Of a stretch of 64,000 bases of DNA, positions 1 through 11,970 are shown in pieces. Source of the stretch: a bacterium (GTDB lineage: Bacteria > Caldisericota > Caldisericia > Cryosericales > Cryosericaceae); assembly GCA_021373025.1 (NCBI GenBank), contig JAJFTL010000007.1:20855-84854 (forward strand), written 5' to 3'. Below the pieces are notes generated by a model. It did no database searches and was not told where the DNA came from. It worked only from the letters and a program-made list of their open reading frames with translations. Every line of letters begins with the position of its first letter. Within the stretch, counting starts at the first letter, position 1. The position numbers and the translations under genes were made by a program.

Positions 1-2291
<2,291 letters not shown>

Positions 2292-2407
2292 TGCTTCTCC
2301 TGAAGCAACACCCCGGCTTCGTATCTGTCGCAGATGCGACATATTCTATACAGGCAGAAATGCATGGTAGTACTCGCTGCGGCCCTGATGAAGAATGGGG
2401 AATGCTG

Positions 2408-5266
2408 TTATGGGGTGGTACTCAAGGCGTCCAATTTTGCTAGAATCTCCTCAAGCGTCTTGAGTTCCTTTCCCGCGTTCGCAAAGTCGCCTGCTGCCGA
2501 GTACTCCTTGTACCGTGTCATCGTGGCGACTGCTTCCCCGATGAGCGCCTTCTGTTTGGCAGTCACCGTCTCCGTCGCCCCGGTTTCACCTGTCGTTCCC
2601 GTGCCAGGCGGGACGACCACCGGCTCGGTCCCAGTAGTTGCCGGCCCCACGCCGCCAATATCCACCGGAGTTCCAAGCAGGTTGCTGAGAGCCAGGTCCA
2701 GGTTGTCGCCCCACACCAGCTTGTCCTTGGTGGCCGCCACGACTTTCTTGATCTGTGGCATCTTGGAACTGCTCGACTGCAGGTAGATGGGCTCAATGTA
2801 CAGGAGCGAACCGTCGACTGGCAGGATAAGCATGTTGCCCCGCAACACTTGCGAACCCTGCTGGTTCCAGAGCGTCAACGTCTGGGAGATCGTCGTATCC
2901 TGATCGATACGTGCCTCAACCTGGAAGGGCCCGTAGACGACGCGGTCCTTGCTGAATTTGATGATCGACACGCGATCCGGGCTGCTGACATCTGAATTGA
3001 TCGCCATGAGTGCCACAAGATTGTCCTTCCCGACAGGCGTGAATGGTGTCACCAGCGAAAACACCTGCTGCGTAGACCCTGGCAGTCGGAAGAAAATATA
3101 GTAAGGCTCAATGGTGGAATCTGTTCCAAGATAGCGTTCCTTTGCCACTGCCCACTGATCCTCCTGGCCGTAGAAGACACGGGGGTCAGTCATGTGGTAC
3201 TTTGAGAAGACGCGGCTCTGCAGGGCACCGAGACCTGATGGATACCGATAATGGTCCTTTACAAAGGTCGGGGCATCATCGAGTGACTTGAACAGCCCCG
3301 GGTATATGCGGTCGATGGTGGCTGCTATGGGATCGGTCTTGTCGATGAGATAGAAGGTTGTCGCTCCATCGAATGCATTGACGGTATACATGAAGCTGTT
3401 GCGTATATAGTTGATGACCTTGCCATCCAGCTCGGCACCGGCATCGTAATACTCACTGTAGGGGAAGTTCTGCGATGTCGTATATCCCTGACCGAACCAG
3501 AAGAGCTTGCCATTGGGGTCGACGACAATGTAGGGATCGCTGTCGACCTCCAGGAACGGGGCGATGTGCTTGATCCGCTCCTGCAAATTGCGGTAGACCA
3601 TGATGCGTGATTCGCTGTTGATCTGGCCAGAGATGAGAATATTGACATTCTGGTCGACAAACGAGAAGGCTAGCCGGTTGAGCAGAGACAGGCGAATGCC
3701 GCCGCTCCCGGTATACCGATACTGCTTGTTGGCGTCTCCCTGCGGATAGTCGAACTCGGACGAGTTCCCCTTCACGATGGCAAACCCGCTAGTGCTTTCA
3801 CCGTAGTAAATACGCGGCTCCGAGATGTTGACAAAGCCTCCGCTGCTGACGGGAGGAATATCTTTCACCGCATACAGTGGTGCGCCTTCGGGAGTAAAGT
3901 CGCTCGCGCCATTGACCACAACACCGAACCCATGCGTGTACACAAGGCGGTCGTTGATGAAACTGCGCGACGTATCCGGCAGCAGCGACTGGTCCAGTTC
4001 ACGTGCCGCGATCATGACCTCCTGCAATTTGCCATTCAAGGTGTAGCGATCGATGTCTATGTCATTGAACTTGTAGTAGCCGCGAATAGACTGCAGCTGC
4101 TCATTGGTGTCAGCCAGCGCACGCCAGTCCCACAGCCGCACATTCTGCAGCAGGTCCTCATTGGCAATAATGGCACTGGCGGTTAGGGTTGTCTGGGTGT
4201 CCGGTTCGGGGATCACATTCACGGCCGACAGGCCAAAAGCTGTATTGGTTGCTGCAATGTTGTTGGCCATGTAGGGCGTCTCACGCGAGAGTTCATTGGG
4301 CTTGATGACAAAGCGTTGATAGAGGGCTGGAATCCCAGAGACAAGCAAGACGTACGCGATGAGTGTGAGGGCCCCCACCCAGCCGAGAACCTTCGGATTT
4401 GCAAGTCGCGGCCTGAAGGCAGCCAGCAGAAACACGATGCCACAGAGCAGGACACCAACAGCTGTCACCTTCATGAGTGGAATGCGCACCACCTTATCGA
4501 CATTGCCCACACCGAACACAACGCCGTTGCTCTGGAACAGAAGACCATACATCGACACCCAGACTCCCGCAGCTGCAATCAGCAGGAGAATACCCGCAAA
4601 GAAGCTCAGACGACTGTGCAACCCTCGGCGCAGGGCAGCATCGCCGGGGACAGACGTCGCCATCAGAAAACTCGCGCCAATAACTGCCATTCCACCGACC
4701 GCAATCCCTGCAAGGATACCCAGAAGTCCCCGCAGGACAGGATACGTGAAGAAGTAGAAGCTGAGGTCGTGCCCAAAAATAGGGTCGGTGTAGGTCGTCG
4801 AAGGCACCTGACGCACTGCTGCGAGCAGTTGCAGGCTGAGACCACTCGTCGCCAGACCGACGAAATTCGCGGCTACAAGCGCGACGATGATGCGTGTCCA
4901 CTTCAGCACCTGGGAGGTGCGGCGAGCGTCATCTGGATTCATTCCTGCAAAGAGCCTCCGAGGAAGTCCGGTGATGGCCCACATCGCGGCGTAGGCCACA
5001 ACAAATCCGACCACGTAGCCGATGACCCTCGCAAAGGTTCTTGTCCAGAAAACCTGCCGGTAGCCGACCTCGGAAAAGAAGAGAAAGTCCGTATAGAGGC
5101 CGACCAGTGCTGAGAACGCAAGGCCCGCAACCGCGATAAGTAAGAGCGCTACACTGAGCCCCAGACGCCACCCGCTGGATCTGCTTCTGCGTACCCATAT
5201 GAGTACGGCCACAGCCACCAGAAGCAGTACGCCGAATGCCGATATCATTGCCGTCTGTCCAGTCAT
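2408..5266 (-). CDS. UPF0182 family (COG1615) large membrane protein
   Basis: A 952-residue protein of the uncharacterised UPF0182/COG1615 family. The N-terminal third has about seven hydrophobic segments (residues about 5-300), followed by a large probably extracytoplasmic region with family features such as NELSRETPYMANNI and a tail rich in Thr/Pro/Gly (near residue 890) and then a short helical segment. The start at 5266 follows AGGAGG by 10 nt. Function is unknown; the domain plan suggests an envelope protein. The downstream gene on this strand is the EamA transporter, about 120 bp away. Confidence 0.85.
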   Translation of the reverse strand: MTGQTAMISAFGVLLLVAVAVLIWVRRSRSSGWRLGLSVALLLIAVAGLAFSALVGLYTDFLFFSEVGYRQVFWTRTFARVIGYVVGFVVAYAAMWAITGLPRRLFAGMNPDDARRTSQVLKWTRIIVALVAANFVGLATSGLSLQLLAAVRQVPSTTYTDPIFGHDLSFYFFTYPVLRGLLGILAGIAVGGMAVIGASFLMATSVPGDAALRRGLHSRLSFFAGILLLIAAAGVWVSMYGLLFQSNGVVFGVGNVDKVVRIPLMKVTAVGVLLCGIVFLLAAFRPRLANPKVLGWVGALTLIAYVLLVSGIPALYQRFVIKPNELSRETPYMANNIAATNTAFGLSAVNVIPEPDTQTTLTASAIIANEDLLQNVRLWDWRALADTNEQLQSIRGYYKFNDIDIDRYTLNGKLQEVMIAARELDQSLLPDTSRSFINDRLVYTHGFGVVVNGASDFTPEGAPLYAVKDIPPVSSGGFVNISEPRIYYGESTSGFAIVKGNSSEFDYPQGDANKQYRYTGSGGIRLSLLNRLAFSFVDQNVNILISGQINSESRIMVYRNLQERIKHIAPFLEVDSDPYIVVDPNGKLFWFGQGYTTSQNFPYSEYYDAGAELDGKVINYIRNSFMYTVNAFDGATTFYLIDKTDPIAATIDRIYPGLFKSLDDAPTFVKDHYRYPSGLGALQSRVFSKYHMTDPRVFYGQEDQWAVAKERYLGTDSTIEPYYIFFRLPGSTQQVFSLVTPFTPVGKDNLVALMAINSDVSSPDRVSIIKFSKDRVVYGPFQVEARIDQDTTISQTLTLWNQQGSQVLRGNMLILPVDGSLLYIEPIYLQSSSSKMPQIKKVVAATKDKLVWGDNLDLALSNLLGTPVDIGGVGPATTGTEPVVVPPGTGTTGETGATETVTAKQKALIGEAVATMTRYKEYSAAGDFANAGKELKTLEEILAKLDALSTTP

Positions 5267-5369
5267 GCCAATTCAACCTCCTGTCCCAGAGCAAAGGCCC
5301 TGCTCTCGCATAAGTCAATACCTATACGTACTTGCGAAGATCAGGGTTACTGTACACGTTCCGCATGTC

Positions 5370-5387
5370 ACCCGGAGCACGCCGGGT
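5370..5387 (-). terminator. Hairpin downstream of the NHL/cohesin gene
   Basis: ACCCGG / CCGGGT stem with a 6-nt loop in the 169-bp gap between the NHL gene (ends 5436) and the UPF0182 gene (starts 5266). There is no clear T-run on the minus strand, so it may be a weak terminator or a leader hairpin of the UPF0182 gene. Confidence 0.35.
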
Positions 5388-5435
5388 ATTGTTAACAGTC
5401 TAGGCCATTGCCCGAATGAAACAACGCGGGCGGAC

Positions 5436-8400
5436 TCAAGGTTGAGGATAGGTGATCGTAATGGTCTGAGTCGAAGCTTCCCACCGCACGTCGGCACCCA
5501 GACTCTCAGCAACGAAGCGAAGGGGAAGCATTGTAAGACCGTTCAGAATTTGGGGCACGACCTTCGCATTTGTGCTGTCGATGGCTGTCACCCTGCCATT
5601 CACCAGCGCTGTTGGCTTTCCAACAACCAGCTTCAACTGGGTTCCATCGAGGGAGATCATCACGGTCTGGCTGCCGGCATCCCAGGAAACCGTCCCGCCA
5701 AGCGACTCCACAACTGCTCGAATCGGGACCAGCGTTCTTCCCTCGACAATGACCGGCACAGCATCCAGTGCAATACTGGAGCCACCAGCCTTCATCATTC
5801 GAGAACCAACCCTGAGAACAAGAACAGTGCTTGCCTTTTCGGCTATGACGCGAACAGGAATGGCGCGAGCCTTGCCAGCCAGTTGCTGCACGCCTCCATT
5901 GCCACCCAACAGTTGAAGCCGGTCAATATTCACCTGTGTCGTCCCAGCTTCCAATGCCTTGAATGTCAGAGTAGCGATGCTCCCATTGCTAGTAACAGGG
6001 TTGGCATCGCCCGTGAGTGTCAGGGCCACTGTTGCTTCGCCTGCGGTACTATGACTCTCGATAAACAGCGTGTCAGCACCTAGCAAGTTTCCACGGGTGA
6101 TACTCATGAGCTGCAACGCTGTGATGTCATACGTCACGTGGCAGCTCGCTCCGTAGAGATTCTCGACCCCCTGCGCGCTCAGTGGCACTTGTACCGTGGC
6201 TCCCATGACAGTTTCCACAAGCACTCCCCCAACGACGACAAGAGGAGCCGTCCGGATCACGACGTTCGCATGAACAGTCACGGCTCTCGTGGAATCGAGG
6301 GCGCTGCGGACTTCAATATCGACCGGACAAACCGTTCCGCGAGAAGCCGCTGAAGGAGCGCGGACGGTCACAGTCACAGCGCCCGTCGCTCCAGAAGGGA
6401 CCGTGACTGAGGCACTGCTGACCGAACTCGACCAACCGCTGCCGCCTCGAACGGTCGACTTGACCGTAAAACTATCTGCCCGGGCACTCCGATTGCGGAG
6501 GCTTACTTGAAATTCAGTCGATGACCCAGCCGCGACCTGGCGTTCCACTGCATCGAGCCGCACTGTCATGGCAGTACCCCATGGTGCCCGTTGCTGTTCG
6601 TAGCTCAGTTCACGAACCACGTTGTGAAAACCGTCAGTCAGGTAGAATGTGCCCTGGGCTGACCACGTCATCCTGCCCGGCAGATACCAGGACCTCGATG
6701 TTGTCCAGGCGACCGAACCGTCCTGCGCGAACGCAACAAAGCGTCCATTCTCCCCGTCGCTTACCAGAACAAGGCCATCGGGAAGCAGGACTGCATCGTG
6801 AGGATAATACAGCTGCCCTGCCCCTCGACCACCACCGGCTGATCCGTATGTCTTGAGGACGGCCCCCTTGGAGCTGTATCGAATGACCTGCTGAACATCG
6901 GACAACTCCCCCCACACGCACACCAGAAGGTCTCCTCCGGGAAGAACGGTCAGGCCGCCCGGCATGCCGGGCGTCGGAAATCGACCGAGTTCAGCCCCGT
7001 CAGCCCCCAGATGGACGACAGACCCGTCACCTTGATTGCAGGCCCATAGCGTACCGTCACCAGCTACCTCAAGGTCGCTTGCCCCGTCGACCTTGCCAGC
7101 TGCAATGGTCCTGACATAAGTGCCGGCTTCATCATAAACGGCAATAAACCCTCCCCTGGTATCCTGTGCTGCGATATAGACCAGCCCCGCACCATTGGCT
7201 GCAACAGACTCCACCAGCTGCATGGAGCGGGAGCCAGCGCGCATGACCGCAAATAGTTCGTTGCCGCTAGCGTCCAGCACGTCTGCGTAGCCCCTGTTCC
7301 ATTCGATCGTTGTGCCGTCAGAAGAAACGACAGGCCAACTGCAGGCCACCCACAGTTGGCCTTTACCGTCCACGGCAACATCCTGGGGATTGTTGAGGCG
7401 TCCGCGAAGACCCTGGGCATACTCCTGAACGGCTACGACGCCTCCACCCGGTGCGTACTCGATCAGCTTTGCATGGAAGCCGCTGCCGAACGGATTCGTC
7501 GAGTCACGGAAGAACCCGCTGTTCATGACATACACCAGTCCATCGGGCGTGACAGCGACACCGCCAGGGCTAAGCACCTCGCTCTCCTGAATATCTGCCA
7601 TATCAATCGGATACTGGCCAAAGCTGCGCTGATACTGTCCACTGCTGGAGAAGACCTTGACAGCTGGAACCGGCAGCTGACCCGTGCCGCGGTCTGCAAC
7701 ATAGATGCTCCCTTTGGCGTCTACGGCAAGGTCAGCTGCACTGGTAATACGATCTTCTGCTTCGCCGGGAGCCGCAAAAACACGCACGGCCTTCGTTCCA
7801 TTCAAGCGATAGATGGCACTGTCGCCGCTGGCAACAACATACGGGACGGCTCCTGCCGACGTCATGCCCGCAGGATGAGAGATACCTGTCACGGTCGCTA
7901 CCCAGGTACCTGCAGTGGTAAACTGTTGCAGGCGATTATTCAACTGGTCCGCTACCCAGATACTGCCGTCTGGCAGCACGGCGATGCCGGCGGGCCCTTC
8001 AAACTGGCCGGCTCCCTTTCCTTCAGAGCCGAACTCCATCAGCACGGACCCATCAGTGCTGTACTTGACGACCTTGTTGCCAAAGAAGTCTGCAACATAG
8101 AGATTTCCTGTGCTGTCCACGGCAACATCGGCAGGATACTGCAACTGGCCGCGTCCACCACCCAGTGAGCCCACGGTGCGCTTATGAACCAGATTTTCTG
8201 AAAGGATGTGGACGCGGCCATATCCAGTATCACACACGACGACGTCCCCATTCGGAAGAACAGCCACGCCCTGAGATGGGAATGCGTGAGCCGACGGGTA
8301 ATCCTTCTCCACTGTATTGATGCTTTCAATGGTCAGTGTCCCGACGTAGTCAGAGGGCATCACCCCAATCGTGTCGACCTCGGTCAAGCCAACAGCTCCC

Positions 8401-8477
8401 TGTGTCACTCTCAGACCAGATTTGACGGGCGAGACAAGGAGAACAATCACGCACAGGAAACCAATCATTCTCTTCAT
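5436..8477 (-). CDS. Secreted NHL-propeller protein with cohesin-like and copper-amine-oxidase-N domains
   Basis: A 1013-residue secreted protein. Order: signal peptide (residues 1-about 22, MKRMIGFLCVIVLLVSP); a long run of NHL-type beta-propeller repeats (about 45-615, recurring pattern 'PxgVAVxxdGxxYVaD'); an immunoglobulin-like region near 630-740; a cohesin-like domain (about 744-880, with the LYGASCHVTYD and ATLTFKALEAGTTQV signatures); and paired copper-amine-oxidase N-terminal-like repeats (about 905-1010, GRTLVPIRAVVESLGGTVSWD and LPLRFVAESLGADVRWE). AGGAG directly abuts an outer ATG at 8483 but lies 6 nt before the ATG at 8477, which is chosen. It follows the cohesin/dockerin protease by 9 nt and is surely co-transcribed with it. 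Ligand unknown; probably a cell-surface binding or scaffold protein. Confidence 0.8.
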   Translation of the reverse strand: MKRMIGFLCVIVLLVSPVKSGLRVTQGAVGLTEVDTIGVMPSDYVGTLTIESINTVEKDYPSAHAFPSQGVAVLPNGDVVVCDTGYGRVHILSENLVHKRTVGSLGGGRGQLQYPADVAVDSTGNLYVADFFGNKVVKYSTDGSVLMEFGSEGKGAGQFEGPAGIAVLPDGSIWVADQLNNRLQQFTTAGTWVATVTGISHPAGMTSAGAVPYVVASGDSAIYRLNGTKAVRVFAAPGEAEDRITSAADLAVDAKGSIYVADRGTGQLPVPAVKVFSSSGQYQRSFGQYPIDMADIQESEVLSPGGVAVTPDGLVYVMNSGFFRDSTNPFGSGFHAKLIEYAPGGGVVAVQEYAQGLRGRLNNPQDVAVDGKGQLWVACSWPVVSSDGTTIEWNRGYADVLDASGNELFAVMRAGSRSMQLVESVAANGAGLVYIAAQDTRGGFIAVYDEAGTYVRTIAAGKVDGASDLEVAGDGTLWACNQGDGSVVHLGADGAELGRFPTPGMPGGLTVLPGGDLLVCVWGELSDVQQVIRYSSKGAVLKTYGSAGGGRGAGQLYYPHDAVLLPDGLVLVSDGENGRFVAFAQDGSVAWTTSRSWYLPGRMTWSAQGTFYLTDGFHNVVRELSYEQQRAPWGTAMTVRLDAVERQVAAGSSTEFQVSLRNRSARADSFTVKSTVRGGSGWSSSVSSASVTVPSGATGAVTVTVRAPSAASRGTVCPVDIEVRSALDSTRAVTVHANVVIRTAPLVVVGGVLVETVMGATVQVPLSAQGVENLYGASCHVTYDITALQLMSITRGNLLGADTLFIESHSTAGEATVALTLTGDANPVTSNGSIATLTFKALEAGTTQVNIDRLQLLGGNGGVQQLAGKARAIPVRVIAEKASTVLVLRVGSRMMKAGGSSIALDAVPVIVEGRTLVPIRAVVESLGGTVSWDAGSQTVMISLDGTQLKLVVGKPTALVNGRVTAIDSTNAKVVPQILNGLTMLPLRFVAESLGADVRWEASTQTITITYPQP

Positions 8478-8486
8478 GACCATCTC

Positions 8487-11400
8487 CTAGGGGAACACTT
8501 CGCCGTAATGCTGACGCAGAATCTGCAGATCGGCATCATCGACGCGCCCATCACCATTGAGGTCAGCCATGGCATCATACAGCCTGTCACCGGTCTTCGA
8601 GCCATATGCTCGAGCAAGAGCGACCATGTCTGCCAAATCCACCCGGTTGTCACCGGTAATGTCCCACATGTTGCCGGCTGTTCGCAGCTTCAGAGTAAGT
8701 GTTTGTGCGATGGCTTCCCCGGTCCCGGTGCTCGTGACTGCCAGAGGCTTTTCGATCCACAGTTCCGTGGAACCGCTGTGCAGGACCGTGAACGTTACTG
8801 TGCACACACTGCCATGGCCCTGGACTGTTTCACTGCCTGTCGTTCCCTGGAGATGAATCACCCCTGATGAGGCATCGACCGTAGACAAGAATGTTGACGC
8901 AGACCTTCCTCCCTGGTTGAGGAAGTCGCCCTCCTTGATGGATTTCACTGCGACATAGTAGGGTTCGAATTGTAGGGAGGCCATCACGCCCCCAATCCCC
9001 GTTGTGGTATCGATAGTGAGACTGATTACCAGATCTTCGCCCTCACGGACACTCCCGCCCACGACGCTAAGACGAAGTATCGGGACGCCAGCTGCGCCCG
9101 TCACATGAATGGCCACCGATTGATGCGCTGCCTCGGTAACCAGAAGGTTGGTTGGATCGTTGTTGCTTTCCATCACAGAGGTTCTCAACTGATAGTCTCC
9201 GTCGGCCAGAAAGAGGTTGCCATGGACGTCACGCCCGTTCCATGTGAATGTGTGGTCACCCACCAGCAGCAATGACCGTCGGTACACGGTTCCCAGCGTT
9301 GTTGTGCCATCGGCGCTGATGACAGTTGTCACGACCTGAGACGCAAAGCTGGACCCCTGAGGCACATCGCCTGCTTCGACGGCAGGACGAATGCCCCCAT
9401 AGCCGATGTTGAACCCCACGTCCATCGTGCCACCGGGAACTGCCAAGGTCGATGTGCTCGTCCACAGCCCGCTCAACTGCTGGGGAACCTCAACGTCGTT
9501 TCGCCAGTAGATATAGGGTACGTGCAGGGTTCCGCCGGTGGACGACAGCGTAATGATCCCTTCGTGCGGTCCATCTGCAACCGCTGCCGGGTCCACGGTC
9601 GTCGTGACAGTCACTTGTGCGGTTCCCCCGGCGGCGATGGTGACAGTGGACGGAGCAAAAGTCACCTTGACACCCGCCTGGGCATTCATCGTCCAATTGA
9701 ATGACGGCGTGAACGTGGCACTACGGTCCAGGAGACTGCGCAGCTTGATGGTCGTGCCAGTTTCAATGCTGTCGTCGTTGACCAGAACAGCTCCCGTCTG
9801 AATCGTTGTCGTGCCATCCGACGTGCCTACCCCCGCAACGGCCGGTGCAGCTATGGCAGCCGGCACATCGACCCGTCCGGCTCCCTGCAGGGTCCATGTG
9901 ATGATTTCATTGTTCTGCCAATTCGACAGGACATCCGCGGTATTCATCAGCGCCAGCTTGACTGTCTCTGGCGTCCAGGTGGGATGCGCGGCCTTGATGA
10001 GGGCAACAGCTCCGGCTACGCCCGGCGATGCCATTGACGTGCCGTCCAACTTTACATACGTGCCACCAGGAAACGTTGAATCTACACTGACGCCAGGGGC
10101 CGACACGTCCGGCTTGAAGTGAAAGTCCTCCGTGGGTCCCATCGAGGTGAAGTCCGCTATCGTCCCGAGGTTACTGCGTGTGCCAAACCGAACGACAAGT
10201 CCTCTGGTCGTCAATGCCTTCAAGTCAAGTCCTGCATCCTGCGTGATACCGATACACGGTATATATGTCCTGTTTTCATCCCCAGGCGCCACCCTGAGCG
10301 TCATGCCCAGCACTCCAGGACTGTGGTTGTAGATGATGATGCCGGCAGCTCCCGCGTCCAATGCATTGAGGACCTTGTCGCGGAAGTAGATACCACCACT
10401 TCCGATTGGCCCCCTCTCTACAAGAGCAACTTTCCCTTTGACATTCACGGCGGCAAAATCTGCTTTCGAGCCGTAGCCAGCATCTACGATACTGTACGTC
10501 GAGCCTTCCTTGAACTCGGGGGCAATGTCGGCATAGCTGCCCATAATATCCCCCAGGTTCGTTCCGGTCGGGTTCATAACCTGTATAACAGGATAGGGGC
10601 CATCGTTGGAGGCTGCAACGGCGATGGCATTGAGTGCTGTTGCAGGAGAGCCCAGAGGCCAGTTGGTTTCAGGGTTGCGCGGGCCCGAATTGCCCGTCGC
10701 TGCAACGACCACGACGCCCGCCTTGACTGCGTTGTTGATGGACTCGGTCTCAGGGCTGTCAGCCGTGCCCCCCGTCATCCCCAGCGACATGTTGACCACA
10801 GTACAGTGGTCCCGGACAGAGCGGTCCAGCGCAGCGATAATGTCTCCATCGGCAGCCCCGCCCCCCCGGTCACTGAACACCTTGTACGCATAGAGCTTCG
10901 CCTTTGGTGCGACGCCCTGCACTTTTCCATCCGCCGCTGCAATGCCTGCAACGTGCGTCCCGTGGCCCTGGATGTCCCTGGGGTTACTGTCGCCATCGGC
11001 GAAATCATATCCTCCCACAACTTTTTTGTTTGGGAACCTAGCTCCACCCAGATCCGGATGCGTGTAGTCGATACCCGTGTCGATGATGCCAATGGTCGTG
11101 CCGCTACCATCCAGTTTCTGCCCTGCAGCAGAGGTTCGGCTCCACAAAGCGTTGTCGACACCCATGGCGGCATTGGCATCGCTATCGATGATCTGGGCCT
11201 GCAGAGATTCGTAGATAAAGGACACATGCTTTGTCTGGGCAATGGCGGCGAGGTCGCTGCCAGCAACGCTCAAAGCAAGACCATTGAAGGTCACGCTCAG
11301 CCGTTGCTTGACGGTATAGGGGATACCATGGGCAGTCAGGGACCCTAGAAAGGCATCCTGTTCCCGGGAAATTTCTTGCTCTGCCACCTGCGCCGCCACG

Positions 11401-11633
11401 CTGTCCAACCACCCCACTGCTCCAGCATCCCGCACTCTCTCAACCAGTGCAGGACCCTGCATGCGGACGATCACGTTCTGAGGAAAGGGCAGTGACCCGA
11501 CACGGGACAGGAAGGCTGCATCGATCGTGGGCAAGTTCTCAGCACCGTGCACGGGGTTCACCGGCAACACGCACCCCATGAGCAGAACCACCACGAGTAC
11601 AATCCTCAGATGCCATTGGAATCGTTTCGTCAT
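8487..11633 (-). CDS. Secreted subtilisin-like serine protease with PA, cohesin-like and dockerin domains
   Basis: S8-family extracellular protease of 1048 residues. The signal peptide (residues 1-about 30) is followed by an inhibitor-I9-like propeptide, then the catalytic domain with all triad motifs: Asp in GIIDTGIDYTHP, His in GHGTHVAGI, the oxyanion Asn in AATGNSGP and Ser in GTSMASPGVAG. A PA (protease-associated) insert lies between Asn and Ser. Downstream are Ig/Fn3-like regions, a cohesin-like domain (about 860-985; EGDFLNQGG) and a C-terminal type I-like dockerin with two calcium loops (DITGDNRVDLAD, DLNGDGRVDDAD). ATG at 11633 has a perfect AGGAGG 5 nt upstream. It leads the two-gene operon with the NHL protein. 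The combination of cohesin and dockerin in one protein suggests extracellular complex formation, although no cellulosomal enzyme is visible. Confidence 0.9.
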   Translation of the reverse strand: MTKRFQWHLRIVLVVVLLMGCVLPVNPVHGAENLPTIDAAFLSRVGSLPFPQNVIVRMQGPALVERVRDAGAVGWLDSVAAQVAEQEISREQDAFLGSLTAHGIPYTVKQRLSVTFNGLALSVAGSDLAAIAQTKHVSFIYESLQAQIIDSDANAAMGVDNALWSRTSAAGQKLDGSGTTIGIIDTGIDYTHPDLGGARFPNKKVVGGYDFADGDSNPRDIQGHGTHVAGIAAADGKVQGVAPKAKLYAYKVFSDRGGGAADGDIIAALDRSVRDHCTVVNMSLGMTGGTADSPETESINNAVKAGVVVVAATGNSGPRNPETNWPLGSPATALNAIAVAASNDGPYPVIQVMNPTGTNLGDIMGSYADIAPEFKEGSTYSIVDAGYGSKADFAAVNVKGKVALVERGPIGSGGIYFRDKVLNALDAGAAGIIIYNHSPGVLGMTLRVAPGDENRTYIPCIGITQDAGLDLKALTTRGLVVRFGTRSNLGTIADFTSMGPTEDFHFKPDVSAPGVSVDSTFPGGTYVKLDGTSMASPGVAGAVALIKAAHPTWTPETVKLALMNTADVLSNWQNNEIITWTLQGAGRVDVPAAIAAPAVAGVGTSDGTTTIQTGAVLVNDDSIETGTTIKLRSLLDRSATFTPSFNWTMNAQAGVKVTFAPSTVTIAAGGTAQVTVTTTVDPAAVADGPHEGIITLSSTGGTLHVPYIYWRNDVEVPQQLSGLWTSTSTLAVPGGTMDVGFNIGYGGIRPAVEAGDVPQGSSFASQVVTTVISADGTTTLGTVYRRSLLLVGDHTFTWNGRDVHGNLFLADGDYQLRTSVMESNNDPTNLLVTEAAHQSVAIHVTGAAGVPILRLSVVGGSVREGEDLVISLTIDTTTGIGGVMASLQFEPYYVAVKSIKEGDFLNQGGRSASTFLSTVDASSGVIHLQGTTGSETVQGHGSVCTVTFTVLHSGSTELWIEKPLAVTSTGTGEAIAQTLTLKLRTAGNMWDITGDNRVDLADMVALARAYGSKTGDRLYDAMADLNGDGRVDDADLQILRQHYGEVFP

Positions 11634-11689
11634 CGTTTCCTCCTGCGCCACTATCAGGGCACATTCAACCCATACAGGCAGACGTATTT

Positions 11690-11718
11690 GGTATACCCCC
11701 AAACACCTGCACGGTCAA
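11690..11718 (-). promoter_or_regulatory. Promoter of the protease-NHL operon
   Basis: On the minus strand TTGACC, a 17-bp spacer and TATACC lie about 57 bp upstream of the protease start. This is a good match to a housekeeping sigma promoter and the only convincing one in the gap for this direction. Confidence 0.6.
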
Positions 11719-11849
11719 GGTGGGCATCATCACGACCTCACCGAGACACAAGCACTGCCGCTCTTGCCGTAAAGAGGGCAACATCCCTCGGTCGCCTTCC
11801 TCATATTCTTTATACCAAGACTGGATTTTCACATGCGCCGAGTACGCCC

Positions 11850-11879
11850 TTCGCCTTGAAGAAAAGGGCTCAAGGCGAA
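11850..11879. repeat. Perfect 10-bp inverted repeat upstream of the tungsten operon
   Basis: TTCGCCTTGA and TCAAGGCGAA are perfect complements separated by 10 nt. The element lies in the 432-bp gap between the divergent protease and tungsten operons, about 30 bp before the tungsten promoter. It could be a regulator site or a transcript-end hairpin. I see no gene in 11634-12065. Confidence 0.6.
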
Positions 11880-11908
11880 TGACGCGCAGAGAGACCAACC
11901 TCCGATTC

Positions 11909-11936
11909 TTGCGAAGTGCGTGGCACCGTCTATACT
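11909..11936 (+). promoter_or_regulatory. Promoter of the tungsten/molybdopterin operon
   Basis: TTGCGA, a 16-bp spacer and TATACT. Transcription would start near 11943, inside the palindrome that begins immediately after the -10 box. The same TTGCGA-16 geometry occurs before the anion ABC operon at 61.9 kb. Confidence 0.6.
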
Positions 11937-11970
11937 ATCGTTGTCTGTGGTAGTTGCCACAGATAACGAT
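11937..11970. promoter_or_regulatory. 34-bp palindrome overlapping the transcription start; ModE-like operator candidate
   Basis: Arms ATCGTT-g-TCTGTGG and CCACAGA-t-AACGAT flank a 6-nt centre (TAGTTG), pairing at 13 of 14 positions. The outer ATCGTT...AACGAT ends resemble the ends of the ModE operator of molybdate operons (ATCGnTATATA-N6-TATATAACGAT), though the inner bases differ. Its place at +1 fits a repressor site. It could instead act as an RNA hairpin at the 5' end of the leader. No modE gene is in the window. Confidence 0.5.

Noticed and set aside
4316..5113. 265-codon plus-strand frame opposite the UPF0182 gene
   Set aside because: Antisense shadow rich in His/Arg/Gln with no family resemblance.
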